This document shows, piece after piece, positions 23,873 to 35,822 of a stretch of 64,000 nt of DNA. Numbering within the stretch: position 1 is the first letter of the stretch; each line of letters opens with the position of its first letter. The notes under the pieces were generated by a model. The model was not told the DNA's origin and did not search any database. It saw nothing but the letters and a program-made list of their open reading frames with translations. A program made the translations under genes and the position numbers. The DNA lies in contig JAZGTN010000097.1 in assembly GCA_037783415.1 (NCBI GenBank), forward strand, positions 2,108,001 to 2,172,000, written 5' to 3'. This DNA comes from Leptasterias polaris. Lineage: Eukaryota; Echinodermata; Asteroidea; Forcipulatida; Asteriidae.

Positions 23873-26800
23873 TCACCTGTGACCTGTTTCTTTCAGCAAG
23901 CTTTCAACAGTTGTGCTTGCCCCATGGTCTATGTATGGTTGATGCACCCAGGTTGAAGTGTAGGTCATTAGAACATTGCGAATCTTAGCATGGGCAACAT
24001 CTTCAATGATGGCTTTCTTGACAGCTAGCTCCTTGGTGTACATTGATTCAAGTTGACAAGATGCCTCCCCTGTTGTCAGAAATGTTGACAGTTAAAAGGC
24101 AATACAGTATAAAGCTAAGAGGGTGATATATATTGTTTTATCTTCATATTCATACATTCTTACTGGATTTTATTTATTCCTCTTTTAGTTGTATGATGCA
24201 TGCTTGTTTTAATTTATTATGGTACATTCATTTTTATTTTGTATTTTCAAATAGTAGCCTTTTGAAAATCATCTTTTATTATTAATATATTACCGAACTT
24301 CCTTTTTGATAGTACAAAAGAAAGTTAACTTGGTCATTAGTAACGAGCACTACTTTTAATTGTGTAGATGAACAGGAACAAACCTAATATTAAAAACAAC
24401 AAAATTAAAGGTCTCATGATTAAAGGTATTTTTTCTAACAAGGCTTTAAACTGATGACACCCCTTTTATCAAATAATAATCAGACATAAGTTTCTCAAGA
24501 TGATTTAGATTTGTATCCACTCTCAGCTAATAATTCTATGCATATGAAATTAGTTTTTGCCTATTCTAGGATGTGTCTTGTAATGTTCAAATTAGCTGAT
24601 GACTGACCAATCCCCTATCAATGACCTAAGGGGCAGAACCATGGGCAACAACAGAACAGCTATAAAGCACAAACTTTGTACAACAAAAAGAGCAATGGTA
24701 AGACAAACTGCTTCACATCTCCATCAGAAACAGGGTCACATGTACAGAAAGAAAACTTGAGTTACAGACATCATAAGGAAAATAGAACAGGCCAAATGGA
24801 GTTGGGCTGGACACACTGCGCGAAGAAAAGACAACAGATGGAAAATAAGACTAAGGGTGTGGCAACCAAGAATGGGAAAAAACAGAAGAGGCAGACTAAG
24901 AAGAAGATTGAGGGATGACATAAGATCTAATGCAGGAACAGTATGGACAAGAACAGCAAGGAACCAAGATTAATGGCTTTTTCATGAGGGCTACATCATA
25001 CACTGGATGGACACAGCCTAAATTCAAATTCCACCGATCCCCATCCACGCAACGGCAAAAGCAAAACAAAAAGAGAGAATCTTACAGAAGAATTGGACTG
25101 GCCATGTCTGAAACATGAGTTGTGATCCTTCCATGTCTGGGACACTTCTCTCAATTTCACAAATACCTCTAAGATGCTTGGTAATGGCAGCCATCTTATG
25201 AACAAGCTTTTCCTGTTTAAATAATAATACCATATTGTGTTGAAGACAAGAAAAACAATTTGATTTAAATATTAAATTGATAAGTTTGTTCAATCATTAA
25301 TGGTTTATTAAAAATTAACAAATTGTAGCATTAGTCAAATTGCAAGTAAATTTACAATAAGAGTATTATAACAAATTGAAAAAAGAACAATGCAAAAACA
25401 ACAAAGAGTTTAAAACATAAAGATACAGAACAGAGGTACTAAAATTGCACAAGGAGACAAGCTTCAGGCAGCTGAAAAGTTACAAAAGGTACTGTACAAC
25501 AGTAAGTGTTAAAACACCATATCTCGAATTTTGCAAAAAGGCGATATCTCACGCAAAAATGCTCCATGCAAAAAGTGTATCTCAGCGTGTACTTGTTTTG
25601 TGTGTACATCCCGACTATTTTGAGCAAGATACAACATGTTGACAATTTCAAACTCACATGTAACACAGTTAGTGCTATTTTAGAAGATACAACATTTTTG
25701 CACCGATACAACAAAATATAAAAATGATTAAGTATTTGCAGCAAGGGCGGGATACCATTGGGGAAAGTGGGTGAAATAAAAGTGGTTTTTAACCCTAATT
25801 TTGCAGGCAGGGGTCACATGGACTCTTAAGACAGAACTTCAAAAGCAGTACTGCCTGTAACAATTCACAGAAAGTTGATTGGTCCTACCATTGATTTGTA
25901 GATGTCACCCACATCACTACACCAGCCTTCAAGTTCATCAGGTACCTGGCCATTCATATTATCCTGGGAGTCCACATTCATGCCACTCTCCTTCTCTCTC
26001 ATACTACACATCTCTGGTGATTCACTGTATCTGAAACCAAAGTAAGGAATCTATCAAGGAATGTGTGCTAAAGCTGGAGGTTCTGAAACAAGAGAAGAGA
26101 TTGTCAGGGGAGACTGGAGAGTGGAGACATGCTCTGCTTGCTTTAACTCCGTGAACAACTATATATACCCCAGCTACTTTCCAGCAAGTTAACCAATCTT
26201 TCCGAACCATTCAACTGTTGGAAAAAACAGTGAAGATTCATTCACCAAATTATACTGTAAATTACATATTGCACAGTGCACATGGCGACGGAAACAACCA
26301 ACAGCGGGCTTGATCAAGGTAATGTACCCTGTAGTGTAGGGATACATCACTCATGTTCCCCTGAGCCGTGTATGCGTCTCTGTACCACATCAGGTGAGTG
26401 GTCCTCAACCAATTAAATTCAAAAATCTATCATCCCAGTATGCATGTTATCTTTGCTCTGCAGAAAAGGTTAACAAATACTAACTGAGCTTGTTGTAGCT
26501 TAGCTGTCACTATCCTGTTGACAACAGCCAACCCTTTGTCATTTAGAATGTTCCATTTGTCAATATAGTTGTGCCAGTCTGCACAATGGTCTTTGATGAC
26601 TCTGGCGCAGCCTTGTAATGGTCCAGCTGGAGACTTGGCTGGAACTGTCACCATCCGAACAGGATCTATTGTTTGATAGATCAAATAAAAACCTATTTAG
26701 GATACAACAACACAGGATATACAACACAACATATTTGGCTATGCATTTGTTTTCACAAAATTCGGGTACTGAGTACGGACTAGAACTATGAGGTTTGATC

Positions 26801-28728
26801 CCTGAGGTTTGATCCACTACCGTCGGGACGATAGCGGATCGAACCTCAGTCATAGTTCTATCTAGAAGTAAGTACTGAGTATACAGTGCTAACGTAACTA
26901 ACACACATCGGTGTAAGGGTAAAAACCAAATTATATTGGTTATCTCTGACGCAAAGTTAACATCTATTAGTACCTGCTGCTAAGGATTCAAACTGCCTCA
27001 AGCCATCGAGCTAGCTCCATGGTCTAGTGAAGTGGTAAGAGTAAAACATCTGCTCTAGAAATGCAAAGTTTGTGGGGTCAAATCCCACGCGAGTGATTTG
27101 ACTGTAGATTTTTTTTCACAGACCTCGGGTAAGTACTGAGTTTTTGAAATAAAAATAACCAGTTAATAATAATATATATAATTGCATTACCCCTCCTGAA
27201 CTTGTTGTTATGTGGGTTTTGAAGCCAGTTTTGGCTTTAGACATGTTAGAATAGAAGATGAGTGTGAAATTGGTCATTATAATTATAATGTGGTTTTGGT
27301 GCCAACCTTGTCATTTAAAAAATAAAAAAGGATATGAGAATAACATATTCAACCTCATTTACCTGAAAAATTATACTTTTTTGATCGCCCTTCAAAAATA
27401 TGAATTTTCTGGGATTCTGTTATCACACACAAACAACCTGCAAATGGAAATAGCCCACCTGCCTGCTTGCCCCAACTTGAACACTCAAGTTGGGACCAGT
27501 CCCAACTATAGTTGATGCGATTGTCAAGTTGGGGCGGAACTAGCCCACCTTGTTGGGCTGTAATGGCTCTCTTTTAACATCGGTCTTATAACACTCGCCA
27601 TTACAGCCCACCATCCATACATGTATAAAACGCTAAGTGGGTTGTTTATAAGTGGGAGAAATTTGCAATCAAAGTGGTACGACTTGCTCGTACTGTTAGA
27701 CATGTATCGATGGTGGGCTGTAATGGGTACCGGTCAACTCGCTCCAAGGTCAACTCGCTCCAAGGTCAACTCGGTCCGAGTCAACTCGGTCCGGAGTCAA
27801 CTCGGTCCAAAGTCATCTTGGTCCTAAGTCATCTCGGTCCGAAGTCAACTCGGTACAAAAAATTAAATAAAGTGTGGTTGACGGGGAAGTGGCGGGACAT
27901 ACAGTATGTATCTCGACGCTGTATCTCAGAAATTAATAATAGATAATAGTTACTGTTTAAAAAGACATCTTTAAGAGAGCATGATAGGTAAACTAAAGTG
28001 AAACAAATTGGTAGAAATTAACTTTCCTTTTTATGTAAGACAATTTTTTTCTTTTGCAGTTTGTGTAAGACATTTTTTAAATTCCGAAAATCATTTTCAA
28101 TAATTGTCCTAGACATATAGTTATTTTATGTGTACTAATTTACTGGAACATTCATTCATCTCCTATTTTTTTAGGAATGAAAGTTTAATTTCTACGTTGT
28201 TGAAACCATTTTAGAAAGATGTCTTTTTTAAACGCTGATTAATTATTACCGGCCCCTTTTAAATTATGAGAAAGATATCTGATATTAGTACCTACTAGTA
28301 GTAGTACTTACTAAATTTTTCGGAGAGTTGATTTCGGACCGAGTTGACCCTAAGGCCTAAGGCGCTGTAATGTCGATTGTATTAATATAAGACCGATGCC
28401 AACAAGGTGGGCTAGTTCCGCCCCAACTTGACAATCGCACCAACTATAGTTGGGACTGGTCCCAACTTGAGTGTTCATGATGATGATGTTTGTTTTGGTA
28501 ATTTTTTTCTCGTAACTGATGCAGCTTTGTACCTCCTAATCCCCATTACTCATTAGCTAAGCTAGTCTCAACTAATTTGTCTAATTATCACTTACCATCA
28601 TTTTCAATACCCTGCTTCTCTTCTGAAATATCTGATCCTTCACACCCTTCGAAGCTTATATCTTTGGCTTTTGATCGTCTTTTCTTCGGTGTCCTTCCAC
28701 GGCCTGCTTTGTTGGCAGACATTGACAT
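23873..28728 (-). CDS. CINP: CINP (CDK2-interacting protein), complete
   Basis: Five minus-strand exons: 28728-28596, 26665-26485, 26030-25889, 25212-25086 and 24069-23873, phases 1,2,0,1, all GT-AG, total 780 nt and 259 residues. Exon 2 contains RVIKDHCADWHNYIDKWNIL, exon 4 TKHLRGICEIE and FQTWPVQFF, and exon 5 MYTKELAVKKAIIEDVAHAK then TWVHQPYID and the terminus ETGHR. These match the conserved blocks of animal CINP, a CDK2-, CDC7- and ATRIP-associated protein linked to replication checkpoints and to the SPATA5-containing 55LCC ATPase complex. The protein is longer than human CINP (212 residues) because of a basic N-terminus (GRGRTPKKRRSKAKD). Start 28728 has a second ATG two codons later. 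Introns 1 and 4 hold SINE, foldback and LINE inserts. Confidence 0.9.
24761..25021 (+). mobile_element. RTE-like LINE reverse-transcriptase tail, decayed
   Basis: The plus frame reads RKIEQAKWSWAGHTARRKDN then RWKIRLRVWQPR, R.RGRLRRRLRDDI, and (after one in-frame stop) FHEGYIIHW. This matches the C-terminal region of RTE-type endonuclease/reverse transcriptases (K..W.WAGH.AR..D.RW). It is antisense within CINP intron 4 and is 5'-truncated. Confidence 0.75.
26781..26860. mobile_element. 80 bp hairpin MITE, TAGAACTATGAGGTTYGATCC ends
   Basis: TAGAACTATGAGGTTTGATC faces GATCGAACCTCAG...CATAGTTCTA. The same termini bound the large composite element at 32024-35829. It lies in CINP intron 1. Confidence 0.6.
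27012..27145 (+). mobile_element. tRNA-derived SINE
   Basis: A-box-like ATGGTCTAGTGAAGTGG, B-box-like GGGGTCAAATCCCACG, then GATTTTTTTTCACAGACCTC and GGGTAAGTACTGAGT. The same 3' module occurs at 26755 and, inverted, at 49945-50105 and 41925-42062. Confidence 0.6.
27479..28476. mobile_element. Outer foldback element of a two-level nest
   Basis: The left arm GAACACTCAAGTTGGGACCA...TTGTCAAGTTGGGGCGGAAC is mirrored at the right by GTTCCGCCCCAACTTGACAA...TGGTCCCAACTTGAGTGTTC. A further inverted pair CATCGGTCTTAT / ATAAGACCGATG extends the arms. The 638 bp inner element interrupts it. Confidence 0.8.
27726..28363. mobile_element. Inner element with GTCAACTCGGTCCGA subterminal arrays
   Basis: It is flanked on both sides by GCTGTAATG (27717-27725, 28364-28372), a perfect 9 bp duplication of outer-element sequence. 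The left end is an array of AGGTCAACTCGGTCC-type units. The right end has the inverted unit CGGACCGAGTTGACCC followed by TAAGGC. The interior is shared in reverse with 36779-38410. There is no ORF. Confidence 0.85.
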
Positions 28729-29300
28729 TTTATACACTTCTTGTCGACAACTAATTCATGAAAAGACAGGGCGCCCTCAACTGATCACCTAAGAAAAATC
28801 CCAAACCGCCATTTTATCTATTCAGGAAACATCGCTGAGTTGCACTCTCGCTGATTTAAATTGTAAGTAAATGTCCCAATCTTTCATTTGTCACATTTCC
28901 AAAGAACAAGCAAAGGTTGTTATACATTTACCCAAGCCAGTGTTATTTTAATTACATAATTATTCACTAATTCAGGTCAATAATCCTTTGAAATTGATGA
29001 TTGAGAGTGCGCCACCTACTCCTAAAGTACTCCTAGACTAGGAAATCCAATGGTTCACGTATACAATTAGGCGCAATGCTGGTCCACAACAACCAATGTT
29101 CTGTATACGTGAATCGTTGATAATCGTTACCAGCGTAGCGCGCAGCATTACCAGCTCAAAAATTTCAACGGCGGCCATTTTGTTAACGGAAGGCGAGGAT
29201 TCTGAAAACGGTGAGAATTTATCACTTTTTGCAACTTTTGTTTTGCGGAGTGGATTTTCTGGACCCAACCCGACCTCGATGAGAGTATAAGAAACACATA
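28729..29300 (-). promoter_or_regulatory. CINP upstream region with YY1-type motifs
   Basis: AACCGCCATTTTA at 28804-28816 (minus strand AAAATGGCGG) lies about 80 bp upstream of the CINP start, the same spacing as in CLASRP. A second motif, GCGGCCATTTTG at 29171-29182, lies further upstream. A small hairpin (TTCACGTATACA / TGTATACGTGAA) is at 29054-29117. A second start in this region cannot be excluded. Confidence 0.5.
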
Positions 29301-29543
29301 GAGCCTAATTTTGGCGAGATCCGGTTTGGGAAATTAACTGTAGGTGCAGAAACGTGAAGGGAAAAAAGTTTCGAATAGGATTTTGTACATGCTACAGTAC
29401 ATGTCACTCTTATTAGGTAAAACCACAAAATTTTAGATTACATGTGATGGACCTGTGACCAGTCTAGTTGGAAAGGTCTCTTCGAATCGTTCATTTTGAC
29501 ACCAAGTTTGTAGGGATTGGTCGATGGGATGCCGAGTTACGTC

Positions 29544-29834
29544 AGGTCAAAGGTCATTTTGGGGGTTAATATTTCCATACAAATAAAGTGTGACCCCCAG
29601 TGTATTAAAATGCACTATACCACAATGTGTACAGGTCAGGTGTATTTTGGGTATGTTTACAGGAAATCAAATTGGAACCTAAAGTAAATAATACAATGAG
29701 AAAAGTTCAACCTATGATAAGAACAAGAGCAAAAACTTGACCTTTCTCAGACTCAAGGTCAATGGTATAAGGTCAAACACTTGACCTTTATATGTCCAAA
29801 GGTCAACTAATTAAAGGTCAAAGGTCAAAGGTGA
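29544..29834 (+). promoter_or_regulatory. Cluster of AGGTCA half-sites including DR1 repeats
   Basis: AGGTCAAAGGTCA at 29544-29556 is a perfect DR1. At 29815-29834 three half-sites follow in DR1 spacing (AGGTCAAAGGTCAAAGGTGA). Between them are further AAGGTCAA and TTGACCTTT half-sites at about 29738-29805. DR1 is the binding format of HNF4- and RXR-type nuclear receptors. Function is inferred; the block could also be a decayed repeat. Confidence 0.45.
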
Positions 29835-30409
29835 CATTTACCCCAAAAGATTGGAAAAATTTGAGAAAATTTGCATATATCATCATCAGTGTACAAATAT
29901 TAACAATCTGAAGTTCTATTTGAATAGTTTAAAGAGGCTGTGTTGTCATGATCACATCAAGTCTGTGGCTAGACATTGGATTTTGAACTCTATTTAAGTA
30001 ATAATAGTAAAATGAAATAATTCTAATGACAGTTTCTGTCGTACCCTTTTCTCTTTAGTGTACGTAGGCTTCTTTGCATTCAGATGTGATATGTTCATAA
30101 CTTTATACTTTTAAATAATTTGCATATGTTGTAGTATAAACCAAGCTTAAAAACTGAATACATTTTAAACAGGTGTGTATCCAAATGTTTAATTTATGGG
30201 GAAAAAAAAATATATAATAATGCTATTTAAATCATGTTGTCTCTTCTTTTGTTTGCTTTGATTAACCATATTCAAAGTTATAATGACAAAATCCTGAAAA
30301 CTATCGATTATATTTTAATTATAAGGATACCTTTTGGGGGCTTTTAAACTTAGAAAATTAATTATTAGCCAACTCAATGTTTTATTACTTTAAGTTTATT
30401 ATTAATTAT

Positions 30410-30860
30410 TATCCTAGTCCGTTATAATAATACCGGCTACCAGTTAATTCCTGCACAATTCTAAAAGCCATACCCATAACACAAGAGTAACGCCATTGGT
30501 GAGTGCTGTCGGGAACCAGCGCAACCAGTTGTGCGTCAACGTTTATAACCACTGATACGTCGCGGCAAACCGACTCTTCGGATTGCTTCGGTCCCCGGTA
30601 GCCCATACTGAACAAGTTCGCGCAGGAATGCGAAACAGTCTGAACAGTTTATTTTAAAAATGACTTGTTGGTTGAATCCTTAAGAAAATTCTATTAAGAC
30701 AGCATTAAACTGCACAAAATCAGTAATTAACTATGCTCACCTCCGGTATCTGCTAAAACAATGGACTTTTCAAGGTTTTCTGATGAAAGATTTCGACAGT
30801 TTTACTTCTAAATGTTAAGTCAATCACGATATCAATAGAGAGAGCACATCGCCATCTTTA
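30410..30860 (-). other. Possible 5' end of an unidentified minus-strand gene
   Basis: Minus strand: AAAGATGGCGATG (30857-30845) resembles a YY1-type initiator, followed by a donor at 30742 (CCGGAG|GTGAGC). An acceptor TTGTTCAG then precedes an open frame MGYRGPKQSEESVCRDVSVV ... QWRYSCVMGMAFRIVQEL down to 30410. The sequence is CpG-richer than its surroundings. The protein is not recognised and no later exon was found. Confidence 0.25.
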
Positions 30861-31043
30861 AATTAGATCCGGTAAGTTTTATGAATGAACCGATTGACAG
30901 TGTCTGAAACTAATATCAATCCGCCCATACGTCATGCGATTTTACAATGCACGAGTCGATGGGTCACGAGATCTCATTCACAAAAAACGTTAACGGACAA
31001 ACAGCGCCCTCTAGCGGTTGTGGTGCTCGCTACTCTTATGAGG

Positions 31044-31911
31044 TAGACCCAGTAACTGGGATGGGGCGCTATACTCCTTTTTTTGAAATTTTGACATCAT
31101 CGGTCGTACTAGCGCCCCAGGTTATTAGTACGTCGCAATTCTGGATTCCCTGATATGGCATCATTTTGAATAGGGTAGACACAAAAAATGCCTCAGAACG
31201 ACCAAAATACCCAACAAAATTGCTTTAAAAACGCCTACGGCTACTGGCTTCTTGATATGTCTAAGGTGCAACATCAGGTATTTAAATGTACTCACGATTT
31301 TGTTTTGTGCTTGAATTTTACGTTTTTGTCGAGCAGATCGATGAAAATGGTGGGCAGAGTCTCGTTTTGCCCAAATCAATGGCCGCCGCCACCAACAGTT
31401 TCATCGTCGCGATGCATTCTGGGTAGTAGATTTAATCAACAACTGTTTGCAGCGTGTGGTCAATGTATTCGTCGAAGGGGCGCGTGTTGTGATGGGAAAG
31501 AATGGTGCACTCGCTGCAAACAGTCGTTGATTAAATCTACTACCCAGAATGCATCGCGACGATGAAACTGTTGGTGGCGGCGGCCATTGATTTGGGCAAA
31601 ACGAGACTCTGCCCACCATTTTCATCGATCTGCTCGACAAAAATGTAAAATTCAAGCACAAAACAAAATCGTGAGTACATTTAAATACCTGATGTTGCAC
31701 CTTAGACATATCAAGAAGCCAGTAGGCGTTTTTAAAGCAATTTTGTTGGGTATTTTGGTCGTTCTGAGGCATTTTTTGTGTCTACCCTATTCAAAATGAT
31801 GCCATATCAGGGAATCCAGAATTGCGACGTACTAATAACCTGGGGCGCTAGTACGACCGATGATGTCAAAATTTCGAAAAAAGGAGTACAGCGCCCCAGT
31901 TACTGGGTCTA
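31044..31911. mobile_element. 868 bp near-perfect palindrome (foldback element)
   Basis: Arms of about 410 bp run from TAGACCCAGTAACTGGG at the left to CCCAGTTACTGGGTCTA at the right, separated by a loop of about 60 bp (31456-31514). Only a few mismatches and a short indel are visible between arms, so the two mirrored arms encode matching spurious ORFs. Flanks CTTATGAGG and TCTATGAGG look like an imperfect 9 bp duplication. Related copies: 1128-1747 and 36452-38428. Confidence 0.9.
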
Positions 31912-33251
31912 TCTATGAGGGTAATGGAGACGATAGCGGAATGAACCTCATAGTTCAACTTCTAGGAGTACTCCTAAAGAGTCCTAGAACTTAGAAGTTC
32001 TAGTACGTAGCTCAGTAGCTGAGTAGAACTGCATGAGGTTCGATCCGCTATAGACTGTGCAAGTCTCGCGCGTATCAGAACGAGAAAACACGTCAAGCGA
32101 AGAACAATTTTTTCTATGAAAAAATCTGAACAACAAAAATACTCATTACAATTTGTATAAAATGAGTTTTAGCTTTCATAACAAAAACACAAATCATTTG
32201 TTAGTTTTTGTTGAAACAAACTGAAAACTCTGGGACAAGGATGCTTACTCGATCTTAACTTTTAACCCTAACAATCCCTAACCCTACAAATTCAAACAGG
32301 GCAAAGTGTTTAATTTTGTTAGGTTAAGTACAGTGAAGTTAGGATTGGGTGTTTGATTCTGTGGGATTGTGTATCCTTGCTGACAAGTAATGGTGTTGGA
32401 ATTTGATTGAGTGGGTATGGTGGATGTGTGAAATGTACATGTCTGGCAATGCTCTTTCCTCCATGGTCTAATGAGATAGTTGTTGGATTATGTTACGTTG
32501 GGTACTGTGTGATTTCACTGATCAAATTTTGCACATGCCAAGTGTACACACTCCAACAAAATCAAACAAAAAAGGCCTGTTGGAGTTTGTTAGGTTGTGT
32601 ATCGTCCCCCTAAGATTGGGTACAGTTCCCATCGCATGGTAGTATAAGCTGTTGGAATGTGTTGGGTTAGGGATGGATTCTAGTAAAAACGCATTGGGAG
32701 TTAGGGTTAAGGGACCCCTTTTGTAAATCCACGCCAGAGTACGTGCAGCCACTAAAAGCCGGTTTAAACGCAGACGCGCGATGATCGCACGGGTGTAGAA
32801 TTAACGCGTGACGCAGCTTAAAGAGGACGCTGACGCCTCAACAACCGTAGACTGCAATGAAAAGGCTTCCCGCTTAGCGTCTAACAATTACAGCGTCTGG
32901 TGATTTTCATCGCGCGACCAAAACAAATTTGGTGATCGGAGGTGGGCACAAATTCTTATTTTTTTGCAAGTAACCGGAAGCTGAGGTCAATTTTAATTCT
33001 TGGGTTTTCTTCATTGTGTTGTTGAATTGATTTTACTTTCATATTTAGTATCACTTAGTATTACATTCCCAACAACATATGTAATTTTCATGGTCATAAA
33101 GTACGTTAAACTAAAATAAAAGACGAAACAAAATCTTGCCAACGTAAAACTCCATTTGGTTGGGACCACAATGGTCCCGGAAGTTCGATTACGCGCGAGA
33201 CTTGCACAGCCTATTAGTGGAGACGATAGCGGGTCGAACCTCAATAGTTCT

Positions 33252-33568
33252 GTTGGGCGCAAACTTCAGCCTCCGCTGAGCGCGCAAACTTGATGGCGCA
33301 AACTAAATTTGCGCGCGCAGGTTTAAGCCTGCGCACCAGATATTCCACGCAAATTTCAGGCCCTGTGCAAATTTGGTGCTGTTGCCTGTAGTTCATGTCA
33401 AAGCCAAATCAGTAATTACCAAACGTATTAATTCCCTTAAATATAAAGACTTTTTACTGAAATTTAAGAAACCAGCGTTGGAGGTCTCGGCCAATGTCTC
33501 GGTCTCGAGACCATATTTTTCAGGTCTTGGTCTCGGTCTCGGTCTCGAGACCATATTTTTCAGGTCTT

Positions 33569-33608
<40 letters not shown>

Positions 33609-35822
33609 GCGGTCTCGAATGTTGAGGTCTCGGTCTCGGTCTCGGGCACAGGTCTCGGATAGTCTCGGTCCGAGACCTTGCCGAGACCCATTAAAAACTC
33701 CAGAATGTTTGAAGTTGGTTGTTCGATTAACCGTTTTTGGTTTATGGTTTATTGCCTGTATCACTCTAAGCAGTTCATCACCAGCAGCATGAACTGTGTG
33801 TCCTTATTCATTAACAAACCGCATGTCATGCAATGTGTGTGCATCCACTGAGCGGCAACGATGTTTGACCATGGTTTGACAGAGCCAACTACAGGATGTA
33901 CATTGAACCGGATCGCTCAAAACCTTGAAAAGAGTTTATAAACTATAACATTTTAAGAAAACAAGTTTGCGTTTGAATTTTTAACTTTGATTATACATTG
34001 CAGTCTTGTTGATACTAATGTGTAGTGTCACATGATTGATCATTAAATTTGCTTTTTAAGGATTATAGAGTTTGTGGACAACACAACAGGAGAGTGTAAA
34101 GCATTTGGTTCCAAAGTTTTGTTTTCGATCAAATCCATCACTGAACAGACGGGGACCAGTTCAGCCTTCATCAGATTTGTGAGTTGTGATCACAACATAA
34201 AGTATACACAGGCAACTTTACTTACTTAGTGAAATGGATGTTTGTCATGTTTGAGTCATGTTCGCAGTATTTTACTTACATGATTTGAACAATTACATAC
34301 TTGCTGAAATGGATGAAACAAAACAAATTTTGGGACGTGTTTTTCTATGTTAAAAAAGGAATCAGCTAGTACTATGAGTAGGACTAAGGCTGAGGAATAT
34401 TTAGGTGTTCATGCAGTAGTGCGAACACCTCTTGTTATTGTTCTGGTTTGTTTTTTTCTTCTCTTCCTTCTTCCTTATCTTCTTCTTCCACTCAACTCTT
34501 CTCTAAAACATAACTCAAAAGTGAAACTGAATTGAACCTTGAAACTCATCAGACATTTGAACCTCAACATTGAGACGGCACCTGAACTATTGATGAAGTC
34601 ATCAGGTATCCAATTACATTAAATCAAAGTTCAATATTCACAAAAATCATAACTCCTGAATCACAAATTTGATTTTTCTTCATACACATCATTCGAAAGG
34701 TCTTTACAAACTAAATAAATGTTTCACTGATATGACCCCGTTTTAACCTTGTCTTCCAGTTCAAACCAGAAGTTGAAACAAAATACTATTAAAAAGCCAT
34801 TGTTTTAGGTTGAAAGGTAAAATGATGTCATCATTTACATCATTCAAGAATTACTTGTTTTTTTTAACATAATAAAAATTGAATTTCTAGTTTTATTTTG
34901 GTTTTGGCAAAGGTTCAACAGTACATAGGTAAATCCCTCTTGGATTGAGGGCCCCCTGACAAGTTAGTTTTTATTGAAAAATTGTTTTACAAAGTGTTGA
35001 AAATTTTAATGAGGTCTCGGTCTCGGTCTCGAACAGTGAGGTCTCGGTCTCGGTCTCGGACTGTAAGGTCTCGGTCTCGGAAGATCAGGTCTCGGTCTCG
35101 GTCTCGGTCTCGGACTTTGAGGTCTTGACTACAACACTGCAGCATACCTTTTTTTTTTCTTTGTGCTGTTGTAACAGAACCTTACAAATGAGTTCATGTG
35201 TTATTGATTTGTGGTTAGTTGATAGGAAACTGATTTAGAAAACAACCTATTTGTGTAACATTAAACATCATGTCACTGTGTATTGATATTTTGGGATTTG
35301 GAGTTGTTCTTCTAAAGACTAATTAAAATAAACGTGTGTGATCATAAATAAACACAGCAACACGCCAAGAGTGAAATTCATTTATGTTGTTATAACTCAA
35401 TATAACTTATTTAAACCATGTTAAAATTAGGTTTATAACTAGGTTAATTTAAAGAAAATTTTGGTAAGCTAAAAATTATATCTTTTTGTGAACTGATTAT
35501 ACATCGCAAAAGGTGCACAGCATCCAGTGATGTGGGCAAATTGACTGTCAACATTTATTGTTTATTGAAACAGTCCCCCAGACTTGTAAAATCGAACAAC
35601 ATTTGGCGTTGCGTTAATACCAATAGCAGACTGTGTCAAGTCTAATACTGCTGATCTGGCAGCGTGCATGCAACGACGCTATCAGGTCTTTTTATGCCGT
35701 GCAGTTCATGTCGAGCTTACGCACGCAAATTTCACTCCCGCAAGCTTGAAGTTTGCACGGCCCATCTTGAAGATTGCGCGGCCCATCTTGAAGCTTGCGC
35801 GGGCGGCTTGTTTGCGCCCAAC
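33252..35822. mobile_element. 2.57 kb element with GTTGGGCGCAAAC ends and GGTCTC arrays
   Basis: Termini GTTGGGCGCAAAC and GTTTGCGCCCAAC are inverted, and the ends are rich in GCGCAAACTT / AAGCTTGCGCG motifs. Flanking AGTTCT is duplicated. Two GGTCTCGGTCTC arrays lie inside (33482-33668 and 35012-35125). The open frame over the first array encodes (SR)n in one direction and (RD)n in the other and is a repeat artefact. Confidence 0.6.
33482..33668 (+). repeat. GGTCTC hexamer array
   Basis: More than 20 GGTCTC units, in part with a higher-order repeat (two copies of GAGACCATATTTTTCAGGTC). A second, shorter array is at 35012-35125. Confidence 0.85.

Noticed and set aside
24676..24918. 80-codon Lys-rich ORF
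   Set aside because: It is a wrong-frame reading of the RTE-like reverse-transcriptase fragment.
31188..31799. Matching ORFs on opposite strands (about 123 residues)
   Set aside because: They are mirror images produced by the long palindrome, not genes.
33373..33792. Open frames encoding (SR)n / (RD)n
   Set aside because: They arise purely from the GGTCTC hexamer array on both strands; there is no splice or family support.
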